Assembly: GCA_028688765.1 (NCBI GenBank)
Contig: JAQTXO010000001.1
Location: 20,163 to 84,162 of the forward strand
DNA: 64,000 bases
Source of the DNA: Acidiphilium sp.
GTDB taxonomy: Bacteria > Pseudomonadota > Alphaproteobacteria > Acetobacterales > Acetobacteraceae
Direction: 5' to 3'
The position numbers and the translations under genes are program-made. The notes under the pieces were generated by a model. It was not told the origin of the DNA, searched no databases, and saw only the letters and a program-made list of their open reading frames with translations. Of this stretch, positions 56,991-64,000 are shown piece by piece. Position 1 is the stretch's first letter, and every line of letters starts with the position of its first letter.

Positions 56991-57116
56991 AGTGGGGGCC
57001 ATGCCCGCCAGCTCGTTGAACAGGACAGTAGGCCGGTCGCGGAGGTCGCCAAGTTATTCGGCGTCCAACGAGCTACATTCTATCGGGCGCTTGGAGTGAG
57101 CGCCTTTTTGAAATGA
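56991..57116 (+). pseudogene. Serine-recombinase C-terminal remnant
   Basis: The frame reads HARQLVEQDSRPVAEVAKLF, then GVQRATFYRALGV and ends SAFLK. This is the DNA-binding HTH tail of Hin/Pin-type resolvases. The catalytic domain is missing. It is a scar of another mobile element between pabC and the DUF4238 gene. Confidence 0.7.
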
Positions 57117-57181
57117 CAATCCGTCTTTTCCGAAAGTCTTGATTTCTGCAACCGGCGGGACAACTGGCGGCGGATAACCGG

Positions 57182-58165
57182 TTATATGGAAAATAGGTGT
57201 TTGTCTATCGACACCAATGCCTGCAAATATGCCTTTTCACTTGCATAGAGCTGGTCCTCTGATCTCTCATAAATCGCATGGTTGTAATGTTCGATTTCGA
57301 GTTCTGTCATATGTCGATTTTGCGTTGGAAATTTATTGTTGTCTTTCGACAAAATCATGGCAAGAAGAGGAGAGAGAGGATAAAAAAGCTCTAGGTCATT
57401 GGTTCCGTGCGGATCAAGCAAATTTATGATCGGCTGATCTCCAGTTATGAATGGCGTCGCGGTTGCGTTCTGCAAAAACACAATTTTATATGCGCGTCTC
57501 TCCCGGAAAAGTCCTACACTGACATTTGTTGCGTAAAGATGGCATTCTACATTTCCCGTCCTGTGAGGGTCGTGGCCGGGTATCGGTCTCGCCACGTCGG
57601 TAATCACTCGTCGCATTCTGGCAGTCCGAAAATATTGATGACATATAAAATAAAGAAAATCTCCGCACCTAGTTTCGTCGTTGTAAAATGAAGCGTCCTG
57701 TCGCCGCAAACATTCGAGAATATCCGCGTTTTTATTCTCGACTCCTGTATGATAATGCTCCCCAAGCGTCTTTTCTGCGATCCGCAATTCTCTTTCTAAG
57801 GCAACCTCCGCCTCCTGTGGTAGATTTGCATATTGTAGCCGCTCACGTAACTCAAAGCTTAGCTGTTTAAGTCGGAGAAAGTCCAGATTCAGATCACGAA
57901 GCCTTTTATCAGAAGCACGATTAATGAACGCTTCTAGGAATGCGATATCCTCTTCAGAGAATTTGTGTATTTCATAGAAGTAGGTTTCGCTCGCAACCGC
58001 TTTTGGTTTCGTAGGGAAAAGCTTTTTATCCCGTTGCCGATAACACCAAAACGATCCGGCCTCAGCCCATGCGTCGAGGTAATGACGCCAAACATAATGC
58101 TGGTTTTTCGTATATGAAACTGTAGGGCCGACGATTTTCACGAAACAGACTTTCAGGTGTGCCAT
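57182..58165 (-). CDS. DUF4238-family protein
   Basis: The 327-residue protein begins after a short leader with YTKNQHYVWRHYLDAWAEAG, the KNQHYVxRxYL signature of DUF4238. It continues with SFWCYRQRDKKLF, FYEIHKFSEEDIAFLEAFIN and, later, FITGDQPIINLLDPHG. Function of the family is unknown, although members are often near defence genes. The DNA is clearly more AT-rich than the rest of the window, a sign of separate acquisition. It is convergent with pabC and apparently monocistronic. Confidence 0.75.
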   Translation of the reverse strand: MAHLKVCFVKIVGPTVSYTKNQHYVWRHYLDAWAEAGSFWCYRQRDKKLFPTKPKAVASETYFYEIHKFSEEDIAFLEAFINRASDKRLRDLNLDFLRLKQLSFELRERLQYANLPQEAEVALERELRIAEKTLGEHYHTGVENKNADILECLRRQDASFYNDETRCGDFLYFICHQYFRTARMRRVITDVARPIPGHDPHRTGNVECHLYATNVSVGLFRERRAYKIVFLQNATATPFITGDQPIINLLDPHGTNDLELFYPLSPLLAMILSKDNNKFPTQNRHMTELEIEHYNHAIYERSEDQLYASEKAYLQALVSIDKHLFSI

Positions 58166-58372
58166 ATCCGTTGGTGAGGAGGCGCTACATGCTGTGCTGG
58201 CTGCGTCCCGTGCAAGTCAAAGACCGTATGCCATCGAAATATGGCAATTTTGATCTGCCTCACAATTCTTGCATTCTGCATTGATGTATTCCGCTAACTT
58301 TTTTTAATCATATTATAATTCATATTATTAAAATACAACTTTATATATTTTAAATTCTTTGAGATTCATTTA
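58166..58372. other. AT-rich gap
   Basis: This gap has no ORF. Bases 58285-58372 are very AT-rich (runs such as TATTATAATTCATATTATTAAAA). It could act as the terminator and promoter region for the flanking minus-strand genes. Nothing else is recognised. Confidence 0.5.
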
Positions 58373-58981
58373 TTATTTCTCTATTAAGAATTTCGGTAAT
58401 GCGAAGTTTTTCTGTTCCAAACAAAATTTTTGTAGATCTTTCCGCAGTATGACGGTCGCCCAATTAGGCGGCTGGCCTTGAGCTATGATGGGATCGGACT
58501 GACCTGGTTGCAGGTGCGGCGTATGGGCATCAAGCTGCTTCGTGCGGATCGCCTGGTACAGAAGTTGATGATACACGTCGGCATTGCCTGGCATAAAAGC
58601 TGGGTTATCTGTTGGCTGTACGCCTGCCATTAGGCACGCGGCATGACCCAAACTATACCTATCGAGGCGAGCCCATAACTCATATTCTGGCCGTTTTAGG
58701 CCAGATATTTCATTTGTTCCTGATATGAAGGCGGGTAGTTTGAAAAGATATAAGACCGCCACGAACACCGGCAGGCTTGCCATCACGGCCAAAGAGGTCG
58801 GCACACCTTGTAAGCGCGCCCATATCCACCCAAGAACGGATATCGACAAAGCCAGAATAGGGCCTTGCCAGCCGATCAAACTGAGCAATTTCCAACATGT
58901 ACTTGCCCATGAAAGCAGCTTTCGCATGGTCTGAAAGAAGTTATTCATGCCTGAAAATATTTCATAAGTGGATGTCGGCAT
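58373..58981 (-). CDS. Membrane protein with cytoplasmic tail, unknown
   Basis: The 202-residue protein has two hydrophobic segments (about residues 29-55, STCWKLLSLIGWQGPILALS and ISVLGWIWARL; and 62-82, TSLAVMASLPVFVAVLYLF). A soluble helical tail of about 110 residues follows (LWARLDRYSLGHAACLMAGV). It overlaps the end of the large restriction-methylation gene by 20 bases in the same orientation, so it is probably co-transcribed with it. No family is recognised. A membrane partner of a defence enzyme is possible but unproven. Confidence 0.55.
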   Translation of the reverse strand: MPTSTYEIFSGMNNFFQTMRKLLSWASTCWKLLSLIGWQGPILALSISVLGWIWARLQGVPTSLAVMASLPVFVAVLYLFKLPAFISGTNEISGLKRPEYELWARLDRYSLGHAACLMAGVQPTDNPAFMPGNADVYHQLLYQAIRTKQLDAHTPHLQPGQSDPIIAQGQPPNWATVILRKDLQKFCLEQKNFALPKFLIEK

Positions 58982-61900
58982 CAGAGTCGCCCGCTGCCAG
59001 TGCGCTCATGTACGCAAGGCAAAGGTCACGGGAACGGTAGCGCCCATAGGCGGCGATCTCCTCACGCTCGACAATCGGAAACGTCGAATAGATATAGCGT
59101 ACATCATCACGTTCGGTGACTTCGTAGAGATAAAAATACACGGCATCGAGCTTGGCCCGAAGTTTCAGCCGCCGGTCTTCATCCCAGATGAACGGCGGCT
59201 TCACCTTACCGGCCTTATCGACATATCCCATATCCACGGCGAACGAGGCCATGTCATGCGCGGCGTAAGTCAATTCCAGCACGGCTTCGCGCACGATCTG
59301 GGCCGCCGTCTTCTTGCCGAAACGGGTTGCCCTGTACCGATCAGGCGGGATGACTGGAAGCTGCTCAACAATATACCAATTTAAGTGCGTGCTTTGTGCC
59401 TTTTGGCGAGCGACGAAATCGAAGACGATTGCTGACAGATTTGCGAGAAGTAGCGGCGCGTTCTCTCGATCGCGGGCCGAACCCTCCGAGATAAGGATTG
59501 GCGCTGTATTCCCAAGACCAACGCGCGGGACCGCGCAAGCAATCATCGTTCTGGCGTCGGTCGCTCGCGCGATGTCGCGAAACGCGATCATCCATTCCAG
59601 CCCTTTCGGAAAATCCACCTCTTTCAGGGGCACCCAATATTGCGGTGTTGGGAGAAAAGCCGGATCAGCCTTCTGCACGTCAGTGATGTCGCCGCTTAGT
59701 GCCGCATTGTGAAGGTTCTCGGCGTTGACTTCGACGGACGCCGCTCGATGATCGAATTGATGGATCATCCGGCCAACATACAGGGGCACCCACTCCCCAT
59801 CCTTGCTCCGAAACCGGTTGCCGCCGATCGGGTAAGCGCCTTCCTTCTCCTCCAGCTCCTGCCGGGTGCGGAACAGCCCGGAGTCGTTGGTCATATCGAA
59901 CATGCGTAGGTATTTCACCGGCCACGCTTTGACCTCCGTGCCAGTCGAGCGATCGACCAGTACGGGCAGGCGGCTATAGATCGCCGTGGTCAGCGCCGCG
60001 TCGCGCCTGGTTCTGAATATCGGCGCGGTGCCGGTGTTCGGATTGACGCTGGCAAAGTCCTGGGCCGACAGCGGAAAACACCGCTCCGGATCGGCAAGCT
60101 CTGATACGTCCTGCAGAAAGAAGGCGCAGCGCGTGTCGGCATGAACCGGCGACGGGCTGCCGACAAATGCGCAGAACTTGAACCGGCTATCCACGTCCGG
60201 GAAAAACGGCTGGGCATCGAACCGCGTTCGCCGGTTCTCGAAATCATACAACGCCTTCAACCGGCCACCGATCGCGACCCCCTTGAAGAACGGTGCTGCG
60301 GTCTTGTCAGACGCGATCCCGGAAGGCGTCAGTAATCCCACCATGCCGGTTGGCTTCACCAGCGTCATCGCCCGTTCGACGAACAGCGAATAGATATTCA
60401 CGTCACCACCCGACAAGAGCGGAAAGTCGCCAGACGTGCGTGCCACCCGCACCGCCGCCTCGGCGCGCTCATTGGCCTTGGCAAAATCCTGGGCCAGCGG
60501 GTCTTGGGCCTTCTCCATTGCCGTGATCATGCGCTGCCGATCCGATGCCCGCTGGGCCAGGGCGATCTCGCGGCGTCGCGCCGCGAACCATTCAACCTGT
60601 TGCAGCTTCATTCGGTCCCAGGGTGGATTGCCGATCACCGCATCAAAGCCACCGACGAGACCATCATTTTCCCAATCGGACCACACACCGGGGAAGGCGA
60701 CCTGCCAGTGCAGGAAACCTTCCTCATCCACAAGGGTGCGCACGCACTCGAAAATCTCCGCGAAGCGCGTGGCTTCGGCGCGACCGTTCGTGATCGGCGT
60801 CTTGCCCATGATGATCGCGATCGGGTCGCCGAACTGCCCCCCGAAGAACGCCTGGATTGCAAGCTTGTCCTCCTTCGATTTCAGATCAATCCAATCGAGC
60901 GCATGAATCAGCGAGAGGATCGCATTGAGCGGCGCGGTCATGTCCCGCACCTCGTCAAAAACATCCTTCGAGCGGTGCGCCTCGGCGATTTCGGCGTCGG
61001 TCAGCCCCTCGATGATCTGCATCGACGTGGCCGCGCGCATCGCGCGGGTGAGCGGCTCATGAAGGAACAAGGGGGCGTTCGAGAGCTTCTGAGCCTTTTC
61101 AGCCCCGGCCTTCACCCAGCACCCGAACAGGCTGTTGCCGCTCCGCAGATGGTGGTCCAGGAACGAAAGCGGCGCGCCAACCGTGAAGGTGTGCAGCCAT
61201 AACGCCACCTTCGCCAGTTCGACGGCCATGACGTTCTTATCGACACCATAGATGCACCGTTTCAGCACCATGCGGCGGACGATATGACGGTCGTCAAGCT
61301 GCTCGTGGTCGATCGTCCAGCCGCGTTCCTCGGCATTCCGCAAAATCGTGGTGCGGATCGCCGCGATCCGGGCGATCAGCGGCGAGACATAATCGCCGAA
61401 CGCCACCAGCGCCTGGGCCTCGGCTATCGCGGTGATGACCTGATCGGCGAGGTAATCGGCCAGGCTCACCAGAAAATGTCCCGAACCCATCGCCGGATCA
61501 CAGATTTTTAGATCGAGCAGTTTTTCGGCCGGGTCGAACCCGGCCAGCGTGCCGATGCGGCGATCCTCGCTCTGCGCGCTGGTCTCCAATTCTGCGGCTT
61601 TCGCGGTAAAGGTCGTCATCCGCGCCTCGACCAGAGGATCGACCGTCTCGCGGATGATTAGCCCAACCAGATCGTCCGGGGTGTAGTAGCTGCCCGATCC
61701 CTTGCGAGCGAAAATATTCGGCCGGACGACGATCTCCGCACCGTCCCGGATGACCTCATGCTCAAGCAGGCGCTCATAGATCGAGCCGAGCTGCTGAACG
61801 CTCAGGTCTCGATAGTTGATGTATTTCCGGCCCTCCGGCGTGTGCTCGAAAGACAGGGCATCGATCACGACGGCCATAACCCCATCGCCCAGACGGGTTT

Positions 61901-63056
61901 TCGAGAGAAGCGGCGTTTTCTTCGGGTCGAACAGCCCACCATTATAGGGCGGCAATCCGATCGATCGATCACCCGTATCGATGGCGCGGCAAAGATCGTC
62001 GATGACGGACCAATAGCGGGCCGCCGTTTCTGAGAAGACATCGTTGCGGTCCATCCGGCGGCCGACATCACCGCGTACCTTGTCGCGCAGCCCATAGTCA
62101 TCGTAGCGGCGCTCCCGCACCGGCAGGAGGTCACGATCCTCGGCATAGAGAATGAACAGGAGCCGGTAGAGAAGTATCAGTGCGGCTTCCCGCACCTCCT
62201 GCAAGCCAGCATCCGGTGCCGCCGTGGCGATCGCGGTGACCAGCGTCGGAAACACCTTCCCGAAAACCAGGTTCGAGAGATTGCCGGCAACGCGCTCTTC
62301 GTAGAATTTTCCCTCGTCAAGGGCGCGCTGGTGGAAGGTCCGGGCATCGCTCGGGCTAGGTAGAAAGGCATTGCGGCCGAACACCAGGACGAAAACCCGC
62401 AGCCAGTGCCGCCGTTCTGCCTCCGTCAAGGCGAACAAGTCGCCCTCATGACCAGGGATGGCAAGCACGGCGGCCAGATCGATCTCGAAAAACTGCTCGG
62501 AAACCGATCGTGCCCCCTGGTAGTAGATCCGCCAGCGCGCACCGTTGGTCAGCATTCCCCAGCGGAGCTTGCCGGTGGTCAGATCCTCCACCCGCCGCAG
62601 ATAGCGAAGCATCTGGGTCGAGGGCGCGGTTTCCTCGCCGCGCCGCCCTGACTGGCGATCAAGCGGGCGTTGCCAACGCTTGGATTCGACAATCGCGAGG
62701 CCGCAGCCGTAGCGTTTCCACTCCTCGGGGAAGGCGTTGGCTTCGGCCTTGGCCGCCGCGTCGGCGAACAACAGGCCATCCGGCACGTCATCGCGACCTT
62801 TGGCCGCCAGGTTCTGCTGCCGCAAGCTTTCAGTCCAACCGAGCCGGTCCAGCACCTTCCAGATCAGATCATCCTCGGTCTGGCTTTCATTCGGGGTCTG
62901 GCCTGTCGGAAACGGCGCAAAAATGCCGCGCAGGTCGGCGGCTGCCCTGTCGATTTCGGCATCGGAAATCCGCTGCCAGTCCGCGTTTCGCGTAATCGAT
63001 TCACCCAAGAAATCCGTCGAAAACAAGCTTCCCTGAAATATGGTCTCCACTGCCAC
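58962..63056 (-). CDS. Type IIG-like restriction-methylation protein (Eco57I/PglX-type methylase)
   Basis: The 1364-residue protein has an N-terminal nuclease-like region: DLIWKVLDRLGW, DVPDGLLFAD and GLAIVESKRWQ (a PD...ExK-like site, about residues 92-124). A helical middle follows, then an N6-adenine methylase: KICDPAMGSGHFLVSLADYL (motif I, about 519-538) and AVIGNPPWDRMKL (motif IV, about 804-816). The C-terminal part (about 1000-1330) would hold target recognition. Length and order fit single-chain type IIG enzymes; PglX of BREX is similar in size, but no other BREX genes are present. The GC content is typical of the window. Confidence 0.82.
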   Translation of the reverse strand: MAVETIFQGSLFSTDFLGESITRNADWQRISDAEIDRAAADLRGIFAPFPTGQTPNESQTEDDLIWKVLDRLGWTESLRQQNLAAKGRDDVPDGLLFADAAAKAEANAFPEEWKRYGCGLAIVESKRWQRPLDRQSGRRGEETAPSTQMLRYLRRVEDLTTGKLRWGMLTNGARWRIYYQGARSVSEQFFEIDLAAVLAIPGHEGDLFALTEAERRHWLRVFVLVFGRNAFLPSPSDARTFHQRALDEGKFYEERVAGNLSNLVFGKVFPTLVTAIATAAPDAGLQEVREAALILLYRLLFILYAEDRDLLPVRERRYDDYGLRDKVRGDVGRRMDRNDVFSETAARYWSVIDDLCRAIDTGDRSIGLPPYNGGLFDPKKTPLLSKTRLGDGVMAVVIDALSFEHTPEGRKYINYRDLSVQQLGSIYERLLEHEVIRDGAEIVVRPNIFARKGSGSYYTPDDLVGLIIRETVDPLVEARMTTFTAKAAELETSAQSEDRRIGTLAGFDPAEKLLDLKICDPAMGSGHFLVSLADYLADQVITAIAEAQALVAFGDYVSPLIARIAAIRTTILRNAEERGWTIDHEQLDDRHIVRRMVLKRCIYGVDKNVMAVELAKVALWLHTFTVGAPLSFLDHHLRSGNSLFGCWVKAGAEKAQKLSNAPLFLHEPLTRAMRAATSMQIIEGLTDAEIAEAHRSKDVFDEVRDMTAPLNAILSLIHALDWIDLKSKEDKLAIQAFFGGQFGDPIAIIMGKTPITNGRAEATRFAEIFECVRTLVDEEGFLHWQVAFPGVWSDWENDGLVGGFDAVIGNPPWDRMKLQQVEWFAARRREIALAQRASDRQRMITAMEKAQDPLAQDFAKANERAEAAVRVARTSGDFPLLSGGDVNIYSLFVERAMTLVKPTGMVGLLTPSGIASDKTAAPFFKGVAIGGRLKALYDFENRRTRFDAQPFFPDVDSRFKFCAFVGSPSPVHADTRCAFFLQDVSELADPERCFPLSAQDFASVNPNTGTAPIFRTRRDAALTTAIYSRLPVLVDRSTGTEVKAWPVKYLRMFDMTNDSGLFRTRQELEEKEGAYPIGGNRFRSKDGEWVPLYVGRMIHQFDHRAASVEVNAENLHNAALSGDITDVQKADPAFLPTPQYWVPLKEVDFPKGLEWMIAFRDIARATDARTMIACAVPRVGLGNTAPILISEGSARDRENAPLLLANLSAIVFDFVARQKAQSTHLNWYIVEQLPVIPPDRYRATRFGKKTAAQIVREAVLELTYAAHDMASFAVDMGYVDKAGKVKPPFIWDEDRRLKLRAKLDAVYFYLYEVTERDDVRYIYSTFPIVEREEIAAYGRYRSRDLCLAYMSALAAGDSDADIHL

Positions 63057-63080
63057 GCGCGTTTTGTTCCTTAGCCTAAA

Positions 63081-63395
63081 TTAACGAATTGCCGCATGAG
63101 CTGGCCGATCAACTCCATCCCGGACCGGCAGATGCGCAATCTCATCCCCAGCGCGCTCCTCGGCAACCCTTATGTCGTAAGCACCTTGCAGGTTCAGCCA
63201 GAACTGCGCGCTCATACCGAACCAATGGCCAAGCCGAAGCGCGGTGTCGCCTGTGATGCCGCGCTGGCCATGGATGATCTGGGTGAGCCGGTTGGTCGGC
63301 ACTTTGATCTGCCGGGATAGCTCGGTGGGGGTAATACCCAAAGCCTCAAGCTCATCGGCAAGAATTTCGCCAGGGTGAATTGATGGACGGGCCAT
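63081..63395 (-). CDS. higA: HigA-family antitoxin
   Basis: The start is ATG 63395 (MARPSIHPGEILADELEALG) with GGAGT about eight bases upstream. The 104-residue protein has the XRE-type HTH of HigA (TPTELSRQIKVPTNRLTQII, then GQRGITGDTALRLGHWFG) and the family C-terminus FWLNLQGAYDIRVAEE. It neutralises HigB and represses the operon. Gene order toxin-first is as in other higBA pairs. It lies directly upstream of the restriction-methylation gene. Confidence 0.88.
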   Translation of the reverse strand: MARPSIHPGEILADELEALGITPTELSRQIKVPTNRLTQIIHGQRGITGDTALRLGHWFGMSAQFWLNLQGAYDIRVAEERAGDEIAHLPVRDGVDRPAHAAIR

Positions 63396-63409
63396 AACGA
63401 AAACTCCTC

Positions 63410-63694
63410 TCAATGATAGTCCACGATTTCGACATTCGACGGACCAGGGGCACCGCCAGGCCATTCAAAGCAAAGCCGCCACTGCATGTTAATGCGGATG
63501 CTGAACTGCCCCTCCCGGTCACCATGCAGCGCCTCAAGGCGGTTGCTAGGCAAGCCCCCTAGATCATCCAGGCATGTTGCTGCTTCCAGAATTTCGAGCC
63601 GTTTATAGGCTTGCCGGTCAAAGCTCTGGAACTCCCGAACGAAGGCACCTCCCACAAATGCCTTTGTTCGCTTGTCCCTGTAACCCAGAATCAT
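63410..63694 (-). CDS. higB: HigB-family toxin (RelE/ParE fold)
   Basis: The start is probably ATG 63694 (MILGYRDKRTKAFVGG); ATG 63712 is six codons upstream. The 94-residue protein has the HigB signature GGLPSNRLEALHGDREGQFS, then IRINMQWRLCFEW and VEIVDYH, the catalytic and ribosome-binding core of this mRNA-cleaving toxin. It ends 14 bases before higA. The pair may stabilise the neighbouring restriction-methylation island. Confidence 0.88.
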   Translation of the reverse strand: MILGYRDKRTKAFVGGAFVREFQSFDRQAYKRLEILEAATCLDDLGGLPSNRLEALHGDREGQFSIRINMQWRLCFEWPGGAPGPSNVEIVDYH

Positions 63695-63712
63695 GCCATG
63701 ATAGCTAGACAA

Positions 63713-64000
63713 CTTTACGAATTACGTCAACCATAATTATGTTTGATCGCTTGAGAACGGAAGAGGACGAAATCGTATCTGTGCCTCACGGTTGTCAACG
63801 AACCAAACCAGGAGAGCGAGGTGGGTGCTGCGGCCAGCAATCGGTATTTCACCGCAAGTTACCCGCTCAAAAACGATCGTATTCGGACAGGCTGATTTAC
63901 CCTGCTCAAAAAATAGCGTTTTAGCCTTTTGAGCGCCGTTCTATTAAGAACAGCGTTTCCGGACAGCTAAACGTCATCGGATATATCCGCCTCCGCCTCG
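63713..64000. other. Noncoding end region with inverted GCTCAAAA boxes
   Basis: No convincing gene is present; a 61-codon ORF at 63739 has no recognisable features. GCTCAAAA occurs at 63865 and 63904 and inverted (TTTTGAGC) at 63927. CGGACAG recurs at about 63884 and 63960. The last bases encode VIGYIRLRL in one frame, resembling the start of a serine recombinase, and CGGATATATCCG is a perfect palindrome. The region could be a res-like site before another resolvase gene running out of the window. Confidence 0.35.

Noticed and set aside
58962-63056. BREX or DISARM system
   Set aside because: The methylase size resembles PglX, but no PglZ, BrxC, BrxL or helicase partner is in the window.
63739-63924. 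61-codon plus-strand ORF
   Set aside because: No ribosome-binding site, domain or composition support; overlaps the repeated-box region.
1-64000. Relaxase or replication initiator in the window
   Set aside because: No HUH relaxase motif or Rep protein was recognised; they are presumably outside the window.

Overview
The window is high-GC DNA (AT-rich patches only near 57.2-58.4 kb). It is dominated by one large conjugation locus of the type IVB (Dot/Icm, IncI1 'Tra') family, carried by what is most likely a plasmid or integrative element of an alphaproteobacterium. An Acetobacteraceae/Acidiphilium-like host is my inference from gene style and composition, not something the sequence proves. 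No rRNA, tRNA, CRISPR array or replication initiator gene was recognised.

Layout. 1-2433: plus-strand genes with start/stop overlaps, beginning with a partial DsbC/TrbB-like protein. 2425-4629: a scrambled array of Uma2-family nuclease genes, with two intact copies, one copy broken by an amber codon and one 3' remnant. 13447 down to 4711: a minus-strand operon with DotA/TraY, a DUF3991/TOPRIM-like protein, exported proteins, a repeat-containing coiled-coil protein, a lipoprotein and an orphan DNA methyltransferase. 13505-15349: the divergent control region, with an STN-like periplasmic protein, about 550 noncoding bases and a GcrA-like DNA-binding protein. 15423-37623: the core transfer genes on the plus strand, in order DotI, a DotI paralogue, DotH, DotG, DotF, DotE-like, DotP/IcmD, DotN/IcmJ, DotO, DotD, DotC, DotB, IcmT, a lytic transglycosylase, DotM and DotL. 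37627-46135: accessory plasmid genes, including a PLD nuclease, a family of small proteins sharing a repeated domain next to a ParA/StbB-like P-loop protein, a second transglycosylase, a UvrD-type helicase, a Gly-zipper lipoprotein and an HU-like protein.

From 46.2 kb the window is a mosaic: an IS256-family remnant, a CopG-like protein, and a cytosine methyltransferase whose partner gene is cut by a 6.86-kb transposon (48856-55715). That transposon has perfect 155-bp terminal inverted repeats. It carries a serine resolvase, a DDE transposase and an AAA ATPase, plus a cargo of LysR regulator, 2OG-Fe(II) oxygenase, LysE exporter and ThrH-like HAD phosphatase, which reads as an amino-acid hydroxylation/export module. 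Its right end lies in a truncated pabB followed by intact pabC. The two flanks are unrelated and there is no target duplication, so this is a rearranged junction. After it come a resolvase remnant, a DUF4238 protein, a membrane protein, a large type IIG-like restriction-methylation protein and a higBA toxin-antitoxin pair.

The transfer locus is punctuated by a shared element, 5'-ACTTTCATCGT-3', found seven times between 13.4 and 27.3 kb. Six copies sit about 35-65 bases before the first gene of a transcription unit. Together with the GcrA-like protein encoded at the divergent centre, it looks like a common promoter or operator for the transfer regulon. This is the most interesting regulatory signal here; the transposon cargo is the most interesting possible metabolic system.
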